This document shows, piece after piece, positions 56,861-64,000 of a DNA stretch of 64,000 bases. A program made the translations under genes and the position numbers. The notes beneath the pieces are model-generated. The model saw only the letters and a program-made list of their open reading frames with translations, was not told where the DNA came from and did not search any database. The stretch is taken from contig JNVV01000015.1 of NCBI GenBank assembly GCA_000733355.1, positions 145,645 to 209,644 of the forward strand. Reading direction: 5' to 3'. The DNA comes from Falciphora oryzae. Lineage: Eukaryota; Ascomycota; Sordariomycetes; Magnaporthales; Magnaporthaceae. Position 1 is the stretch's first letter. Each line of letters begins with the position of its first letter.

Positions 56861-58108
56861 ATGTTTCGCAAGATGCAACTTTTCGCCTCGGCCCTGCTGG
56901 CCTCGGAGGCTGCCGCTCTCGTCGTTGCCCACCACAGGCACGGCCACCAGCCCTACAAGAGGGAGCTCGTCTACCAGCACACCGAGATCGTTGTCGAGAC
57001 GACCTGGGTGACCAAGACCGTCTACGACGACGACCCGGTTCCCACCACCACCCCCTCGGTCTTCAAGGCTGCCGTTCCTGCCAAGCCCACGACTTCCAGC
57101 ACCACCTCAGCTCCTGCGCCTCCGCCGCCGCCTCCTCCGCCGCCGGCCCCCACTACCACTGCTGCGCCTCTTCCTCCGCCGCCGCCGCCGCCTCCTCCGG
57201 CTCAGGTCCAGGTCGAGAACAAGCCGGAGTCCAAGCCTCCTCCGCCTCCGCCTGCCCCGTCGCAGCCGGCGCCTCCCCCGCCTCCTCCGCCTCCGCCTGC
57301 CCCGTCGCAGCCGGCGCCTCCGCCGCCGCCGCCGCCTGCCGACAAGCCCGCTGACAACAACTCGGGTGGCTCCGGTTCGGCTCCTGCTACTGGCGGTAAC
57401 AAGCGTGGCCTGTCGTACAACGACGCCTCCCTCACGGCTCCCTTCCTCGGTGCCGGTAACAAGTGCAGCTGGGCTTACAACTGGGGCCAGCGCCCCGACG
57501 GCCTGAGCGCCGCTGGCATCGAGTACGTGCCCATGCTGTGGGGACCCATCGACATGCACACCAGCACCTGGAAGAAGAATGCCGAGGACGCGCTCAACAA
57601 GGGCGCCAAGGCCCTGCTCTCGTTCAACGAGTGCGACTTCCCCTCGCAGTGCAACAAGTCACCCGGCGAGGCCGCTGCCGCCCACATCCAGTGGATGAAC
57701 CCCTACGCTGGCCGCGCTGCCATCTCGTCGCCGGCCATCACCAACAGCAACATCGCCGGCCAGGGTCTCGACTGGCTCCGCGCCTGGGTCCAGGCCTGCA
57801 ACGGCCAGTGCAAGTTCGACTTCTGCGCCGCCCACTGGTACTCGCCGCCCGACCCGGCCGACCTGCTCGGCCACCTCGACAAGGTGCACGAGATCTGCCA
57901 GGGCAAGCCCGTGTGGCTGACCGAGTTCGCTCCCATCAGCGGCGACAAGGCAAAGTTCCTGGCCGACGTTATGAAGGAGCTCGACACCAACCCCAAGTAC
58001 AGCTACGTCCAGCGCTACGCCTACTTCATGGTGGGCGTCGGTGACGACAAGCTTCTGTCGGGCCCGTCTACCATGAACAAGGTCGGCCAGACCTTTGCCT
58101 ACCAGTAA
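56861..58108 (+). CDS. Secreted GH128-type glycoside hydrolase (Asl1-like wall protein)
   Basis: Single exon of 415 residues. The ATG at 56861 in CATCACCATG opens a signal peptide (MFRKMQLFASALLASEAAAL); the in-frame codons before it lack an ATG. A KR site at about 30 could be cut by a Kex2-type protease. Two blocks of long proline runs (about 85-170) form an extended linker. The catalytic domain begins with KRGLSYNDASLT and has WAYNWGQ, YVPMLWG, FNECD with Glu257 as expected acid/base, FDFCAAHWY, and WLTEFA with Glu355 as expected nucleophile. This matches GH128, a beta-1,3-glucanase family that includes S. pombe Asl1. The protein probably works on or in the cell wall. Proline runs alternate CCN codons without exact repeats. 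Confidence 0.92.
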   Translation: MFRKMQLFASALLASEAAALVVAHHRHGHQPYKRELVYQHTEIVVETTWVTKTVYDDDPVPTTTPSVFKAAVPAKPTTSSTTSAPAPPPPPPPPPAPTTTAAPLPPPPPPPPPAQVQVENKPESKPPPPPPAPSQPAPPPPPPPPPAPSQPAPPPPPPPADKPADNNSGGSGSAPATGGNKRGLSYNDASLTAPFLGAGNKCSWAYNWGQRPDGLSAAGIEYVPMLWGPIDMHTSTWKKNAEDALNKGAKALLSFNECDFPSQCNKSPGEAAAAHIQWMNPYAGRAAISSPAITNSNIAGQGLDWLRAWVQACNGQCKFDFCAAHWYSPPDPADLLGHLDKVHEICQGKPVWLTEFAPISGDKAKFLADVMKELDTNPKYSYVQRYAYFMVGVGDDKLLSGPSTMNKVGQTFAYQ

Positions 58109-58985
58109 AGGGGTCGACTTGTCTTTTCATTTCTTCTCTTCCCTAAGACCCGTTTCACATACCCTTCTCGCGTTCGCTGTACTATCACCGCTAGGGATCA
58201 TTGGGATTTTTTTTTTCTTGTATCGGAAAGGAGGGTTGTTCAGGATGTAAGGAGGGGCATCTGGGGGGCAGACAAAAATATCCGCCACGGTTTTTACGAC
58301 TTCTCTTCATTTTGTACATATTCAGCCAGGGAAAGTGACGATTTACTTCCCGACGTTTTTTTTCGTCCTTGTGGACATCTCTCCAAGACGAATCCTCCTA
58401 TTTGGTTGGAAGTCCGGCTCAGCCTGCGTTGCATTATCGACCAATAGAGAAGATTTGAGAGCAAACTGCCGATTGAATTTTCCAAAGTGAACCAGTGCTA
58501 TGGAACGGTGGTGAGTTCATTTTGCTGACTTCTTTTGTCGACTCTTTTTTAGCCGTTCCATACATTTTGCGCATGTCGCGGCGCATCTGTCCGTCGCATT
58601 AGACTGTGGCCGTCGGGACCTTGCACGGCGGCTGCAGGAGCCCGGCTCGGACGGCTGCCAGGCGTGAATTGGATTTAGCCATGCACTGATTCGGTTCCGA
58701 CTGCTTGTGGTTTCCTCTGCGCTCTGCGCAGCCGTTCTCTGGGGATGGGGAGAAGATCTCCGAGAGGAGCATGGTTCTCTCTCTACCTTCTTTTTGGTCC
58801 TACTTTGAGATTATAACGCCATATGATTAGGCAGGTAGAAGAACATTGGCAAGCTTTGTTACCGCTGACATCCCCTAGCCTTGTCTGCTTGTCAGTTATC
58901 TTTTCTGATGAATCGGCTGCGAGGGCGTTGGCCCCTGAGCCGTGAGTAGCGAGGGCTCTGAGGCTCGGCACCCTGCCAAATGGAG

Positions 58986-59013
<28 letters not shown>
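58986..59013. repeat. GT dinucleotide microsatellite
   Basis: Perfect (GT)14 tract in intergenic DNA. Confidence 0.95.
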
Positions 59014-59019
<6 letters not shown>

Positions 59020-60362
59020 CCTGAAGCAGCTGCCTACATACTCCCCCGGACCTTAACGAACACGAGTTTTTTCTTTTGCCATCCTTTTTGCACGAGCATC
59101 CCGCTTTGCGGTGCTGATTCCTGTCCCTGCCGCCGTCTGATATCGCCGCTACTCTGATTTCCCATGTTATGACACGACAGTCTGCGAGCAGGGGCCTTGA
59201 CTCGCCTCGCTCTTGTTGTCCTTCCCCCTCCCTCCTTTGCGCTGTACATGTACACGTTTTGACCGGCCGGTCTCGCTGGTTTTGTCCGTCCATTTTGCCC
59301 CGGAGGCGCTGGGCATCTTTCTTGCCGGCCGTCTTTATGCGTGATATCATCCTTTTCAGCGGCCGTCTACCTGGTATCTCAGAAGCGGGACGGAGAGGGT
59401 AAGGCCGAACGGTCGGGAGCAGTGCGGGATGGCAAGGATGGGATGCGCCACGAAGCCAAGAAGAGATGGTAGGTCCCGGGGGCCCCATTACTACATACAC
59501 ATCCGTCCATCACCCGCAGGGCCGCCGCGGGGAGAACCAATCATGGCTTGCCGGTCCGTCATCCAGACGCGGCTGGGTCGGAGCTCTCCCTGTTGGGTTG
59601 ATGGTGGTGGTGGCGGGTCCCTTTCCGCTTTTTTTTGCCACGGGTTGCAGTGCGGCTTTGCGCCCGCGCGGCCAGAGAGCTCTCATCCCGGTTCAGGGCT
59701 GGCTGCTGGCTGCCTTCTTGGCTTGTTCGGTTCTTTGCTCCTACTGGTTGGGGGCGGGACCGAAGATCGGAGAGCTCTCCGGCGGGAAACACTGTGTATA
59801 CCTATAGGCTGGGGGCTTGGTGTGATCCGGTGTCGACGGCACTCTGTGCTCAGGGGTGACCTGGGATTAGGTAGCTTGTTTGTTCGCCGGGTGTGTGAGT
59901 GTGCATGTGTTGTCGGTGCGTGCTCTTCCATGGAGATTCTGGAGATGCCGAAAAAAAGCAACGGCAAAGGCAGACAGACATGCAGGCAGGTGGGCGCGTC
60001 GCTGCTGTCGCCTCATTGGACCTTATGTAGACGGACGGGGGATCGGGCGCGTTCGGCAGGCATCCAATGCCAAGGTGAGATTTTTTTTATTTTTTTTGCC
60101 TCATGTCCCTCACTCGTCCCGCCGCGGCCGCTTTCCCCCGCGGTCGGGGCGCCCGAGCAAGTCGAAACCAAACAAGAGTTCGGGGCTCGGGGCTGTGTTT
60201 GTAGAAGGGATGAATGCCCCCTTCGTCACTGCTGCGATACCATTGGCCGCGCTTCTTGTCACTGCGGCCGTCCCATTGGCTAAGCGCTCCAGGAGGCCTT
60301 GTCGTTCGCTTCGCAATGCAAGGAGGGAAAGCGTAATTCAATATGCCGGCCTTTATAGCAAT

Positions 60363-60393
60363 AAAAAAAAAAAGAAAAAAAAAAAAAAAAAAA
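60363..60393. repeat. Interrupted A tract
   Basis: About 30 A with a single G interruption, on the plus strand. Confidence 0.9.
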
Positions 60394-61465
60394 GTATCTT
60401 TCCCCCTTGCTTCCATGCTTGAACCCTTATCTTCTCCCGCACCTTTTCCCCCCTTCTTCCATGCAGCTTCCTTCTGCGTTTCTTCGCCCTTTTACGTCCC
60501 TTGAGGGGGGTGGGGATAAGGACACCCTTATTCCTTTCCGTTACACGTCAGATGCCCCGGCCCGGCTCATTACTCGAGACTGACTTCTCTGCCCTACAAA
60601 GCCACGTCCAGCCTTTGCCCCGGCTCACCGAGGTGACCAAGGTGAGGTACGGTCCGGGTACCTGACCCCGTCCAGATATGCGGGGAAGAACACACATATG
60701 GGCGCCGGCAAGGAAGGACAGAGAAAGGCAGGCAGCCGCAATGGGCCACTTAGCCTTTCTTCGGGCCGCCCGGACTTTTGAAACAGCTTCACAGGGCGGG
60801 CAGGGAAAGCTGCCCAACTCGACGGACGCTTCTGTTGTTTTGTTGTTTTGTTTCGCTTGTTCCGCACAACCCTCTTCTTCCCAAACGGAAGAACCCTCCA
60901 GCGAAGGAGCTTATATCTCCATATGGCAACGAGCATGAGCAGATACCTATACATGCATTAAAATAGAAGAATCTGATGTATGTGAAAGAAACAATGGGCA
61001 AAGGGGAGGGGAGATGGAAGGATCCCGGGGGAGCAAGCCGGTCCTGTCCATCTTGGACTGGTTGATTAGTGCAGGCAAACCCAATGTTTACGACCGCCAT
61101 ACATCCCGGTATTAACATATCCTGTCATTGATTCTTGCTTTTGGTCTGGGGAGGGGTGCAAGACGCATGGGGAGAAAGGCTGAGAGAAATCAAAATTATG
61201 ATCAGCTCGAAGCAACAATGCCCTTCATCTCTCATCCAGCACAATGAAAATGCTAGGGGCGTAAATAAACACAACGCTGCCAAAAACGGGTATTATGTTG
61301 AAGATCTGGCCTCGCCATAGATGGCCTCGTTTCTCTTGAGAGGCGTGTTGGTGGCAGGAACCAAGAAGTTGAAACGGTAGGGGTCTCGCGGGCGAGAAAG
61401 GGGATCGATCGTAGCAGTGTTGAAGGGATTAATGTGGGCCGCGCCGCCGCTCTCGTCTGACACCG

Positions 61466-63147
61466 CTACCGACCGCCGTCCGGGTCTGGCGGCTTTCCAT
61501 TGATCCCCGCCTGCCGCACCAAAGCGGCCCTCTTCTCGTCGCCATCGCTGATACTGTCACTGCTGCCCCCCTCCCCGCGCATACGGATGCGGACCTCGCC
61601 ATCGCCACCGCCGTGGTCAAAAACAGAGCTGCCGCGCGGCGACCCGCCGTCATCATCGGAAGAGTCCGTCTTGGAGGCCCCGCGCAGCGCCGCCTCCATA
61701 TCGCGCAGCTCGTCGTCCGTCAGCGCTGACAGCCTCCGCACCGCGGCCGGGGAGGGCGGGCTTATGACCGCCGCCACTCCGTCGTCTCCCGGCGCTGCTT
61801 TCCCGCGCGAGGGCGGTAATGGCGGCGACGGGTTAGTGTTGTTGCCGCCAGCATCCACCGCTGCTGCTGTCGCCACTGTCTCTGTTGGTATTCCTGCTGC
61901 TGCTGCGCCACCACCGGCGCCGCTCGTGCCCGTGCAGCCCGAGTCGTGCCGCGTCCGCCGAGGGGGCGACGACGAGGATGCGGTGGCCCTGCTGCTGCGA
62001 TTCCGCCACACATTGTTGCCGGCTTCCGTGGCCGCCTCGGCACGTCCGGGGGTGCCTCCGCGGCGGGTGTAGTTCCCGGACGCCGTAGTCGTGGCATTGT
62101 CTTTGGACGTGACCCAGAACAGAACCAGGGCGGAGAATAGAACTGGACAACAGGTAAGTTATCGATCAGTTATGGGCAGCAGAAAAAAGTACCCCCCGCC
62201 TCGGCCGAAACCTACGTTCGCTGTTGCAGGATGTGAAGCACACCCAGCCCGGCTCGCCATTGAGCGCCATGAGCACGGACAGGTTGATCACGCTGCTGGT
62301 GAGGGTGCAGCATGAGCCGATAAATGTTTTGGTGGCCATTGTGCGAAGTCTTGTCGTCGGCGCCCCGGCGCCGTTTCGGAAGGAATAGAGGCCTGTGGCA
62401 GACGGCCCAACGGTGAAATTGGTTAGCGTGAGCTCTGCGCGTGAGCCTCGGCGCTTAGGCTTCAGAAGGGTTCGTGTACAAGACGTTACCTGTCAGGGGT
62501 ATTAAAAATAATATGGTAAGGTAGACGTTGGCCATGACGTCGAAAGATATCAGGGGTATCATAGCCTTCCTCTCGAGCCCAATGTAGCACATGCCGTCGT
62601 CGATGCGCCTGATGCGGTAGACAAAGTTGAAGGCGACAATCACTATAAATATAGCGCCGATTCCACACGAGTTGAAAAGATAGAGCCGCGACCGCATGCG
62701 CAGCTTTCCGCCCGGGCGGTCCCTGATGATGTGGGCCTTCTCGACCAGGAACAGGTAGAGCAGGGTCTTGGCCGCGACGTAGAAGAAGAGGCAGGCCAGG
62801 ACTGCGGCGTCGCACTCGCTCACGCCCGCGTTGGCGTTGACGCCGAACTGCACGATGGCGGTGCCCACGACGAAGGCGTACGAGTCGGCATAGACGGCGA
62901 AGAGCAGCCACACGACGCAGGGGACCAGGCGCCAGGACCGGATGGCGCGCGCCCGGAGCGTCAGGAGCACCGACAGAACCGTGACCGAGACGAGGGTCAG
63001 CACGATGCTGGCTATGGACCCCCCGAACGGCTGGCCTGGGATCCCAAGCCGGTGAGAGGCGGCCGATGATGGTGATGCTGCTGCTGCCGGGTCCCCATCT
63101 TCAGCCCGGGGGAGCAGCTGGTCATAAAAGACCGCTCCCGGCGCCAT
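61466..63147 (-). CDS. Seven-helix fungal membrane protein
   Basis: Three exons on the minus strand, 63147-62490, 62392-62216 and 62142-61466, give 503 residues in one frame. All donors are GTA-type (GTAACG, GTAGGT). Seven hydrophobic segments can be placed at about 44-64, 74-101, 113-135, 155-177, 196-219, 239-262 and 279-296. Conserved-looking loops are VEKAHIIRDRPGGKLRMR and RIDDGMCYIGLERKAM, and helix 6 starts KTFIGSCCTLTSSVINL. The C-terminal 200 residues are polar, Ser/Gly/Ala-rich and presumably cytosolic. The topology resembles a receptor. Similar proteins are common and uncharacterised in filamentous ascomycetes, and I see no motif of a named GPCR class, so the function is unknown. 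Confidence 0.85.
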
Positions 63148-64000
63148 GGGAGGCAGCAGGAGGCAGAGTGTGTCGTCAACAGGTGGTGGTGATGGCGGCG
63201 GTGACTATGGCTGTTGCGACAGGGTGGGCATTCGAGGGGGTCCTCCGCGGGATGGTACTGTCGCAATGCGCCGCCTGTGGTGTTGGTGGTTTTGGTGGTA
63301 GCGAACGGTAAACATGGAGATCTCAAGCGCGAAGGAAGACGGCGGAGGGAACTGTCGGTAGAAAGAAAGTGGACGATGTGGAGGTTTACGACACAGAGAA
63401 AGAAGGACGACGTGGGAGGGGAATAATCACGGGAAAGGAATCCTTAAAACGAAACGGCTACCTGGCCATCCAGCCCTTGATAAGAAGATAGGGGTCTTCC
63501 TTCCCTGGGTTGGGTGCGGCGCGGTGTGCAGGGCAGAGCAACGTGTTGTTGGTGGGCAGGCAGCTGACAGACATGGGCACGCCGTAGCTGTCCGTCGCAG
63601 GTGGGCAGGCAAAACAATGCATCCGTCCTTCGCCGTTGCTCGGACCCCGGAGCTTTTCCGTGCGTGTTTCTCGCTCCCCTCGTCATCTTCCTGCCGCACG
63701 CCGACCCGGGGGTCTCCATGCAAGAGGCAGCCTACCCCGGGACTGCGAAGCTTTACGGGCCTCCTCGGTCCCATATTCTCGCCCGCCTTGGTTTGCACGG
63801 CGTCCGGGGCCCAGGATACAGCCTGGAGGGAGGGAGCGGTGTGCAGGAAACAACGTCCAGCAGAAACCAAAAGCTACCGTGTGGGATGCGTCATTGACTG
63901 GTTGGAGTGACTGACTCTGGTCTCTTGTCAGCTCTGCCCGGGCCCTGCATGTAGGTACCTAGCTAGCTAGGTAGGTAGGTAGGCAGCTATAGCCAACTGG
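63148..64000. other. Upstream region of the seven-helix gene, no gene seen
   Basis: Promoter and leader of the minus-strand membrane protein gene. The last bases (about 63957-63983) carry tandem TAGC and TAGG tetramers. Confidence 0.5.
63957..63983. repeat. Short TAGC/TAGG tetramer repeat
   Basis: Tandem CTAG/TAGC then GTAG/TAGG units near the right edge of the window. Confidence 0.8.

Larger units (their letters stand above)
58109..61465. other. Gene-poor 3.3 kb stretch
   Basis: Holds the GH128 3' flank, a GT repeat at 58986-59013 and an interrupted A tract at 60363-60393. Paired CCATTGGC motifs lie near 60240 and 60273. A 284-codon open frame at 59429-60283 has random-looking composition and is not called. 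Confidence 0.5.

Noticed and set aside
59429..60283. 284-codon plus-strand open frame
   Set aside because: Composition looks random, with homopolymer-coded segments and no domain; other frames are equally open.

Overview
The window looks like part of a filamentous ascomycete genome (Pezizomycotina, most likely Sordariomycetes). Genes carry short introns of about 50-120 bases with GTAAGT-like donors, CTAAC-like branch points and YAG acceptors. Coding parts are GC-rich, intergenic parts are long, and the gene set is fungal: Mga2/Spt23, Nic96, Pcf11, a Zn2Cys6 regulator, a GH128 wall protein and a cupredoxin-like secreted protein. The exact order is not decided; Magnaporthales is a guess from general impression only.

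Layout, left to right: the 3' part of an NLR-like TPR protein (+, runs off the left edge); a six-exon amidase with an Arp1-type N-terminal region (-); a His/Ser/Pro-rich unknown protein with an assembly gap (+); Pcf11, an mRNA 3'-end processing factor (-); tRNA-Asp(GTC) (-); a four-helix membrane protein (-); a tiny SERF/4F5-family protein (+); a secreted cupredoxin-like protein with an assembly gap (-); a survival-motor-neuron (SMN) homologue broken into four small exons (-); an FGGY carbohydrate kinase (+); nucleoporin Nic96 (+); a 6 kb gene-poor stretch with one doubtful small gene; an Mga2/Spt23-type membrane-tethered transcription factor (+); an unknown, possibly LURP/tubby-like protein (-); a Zn2Cys6 transcription factor (-); a 5 kb gene-poor stretch; a secreted GH128 glycoside hydrolase (+); a 3.3 kb gene-poor stretch; and a seven-helix membrane protein (-).

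I see no gene cluster or operon-like system. Genes are mostly independent housekeeping or cell-surface genes. Several share broad themes: RNA processing (Pcf11, SMN, tRNA), membrane or surface functions (Mga2 for lipid desaturation, the two membrane proteins, the two secreted proteins) and nuclear transport (Nic96). The most informative points are in gene structure. Two introns need GC-AG splicing to keep frame. The kinase starts with two micro-exons of 14 and 16 bases. A possible 5' intron overlaps the start codons of the four-helix protein. One N-gap breaks the frame of its gene. The amidase has threonine where the cis-serine of the catalytic triad is expected. All family names come from reading the translated sequence and recalled family knowledge; no database search was run.
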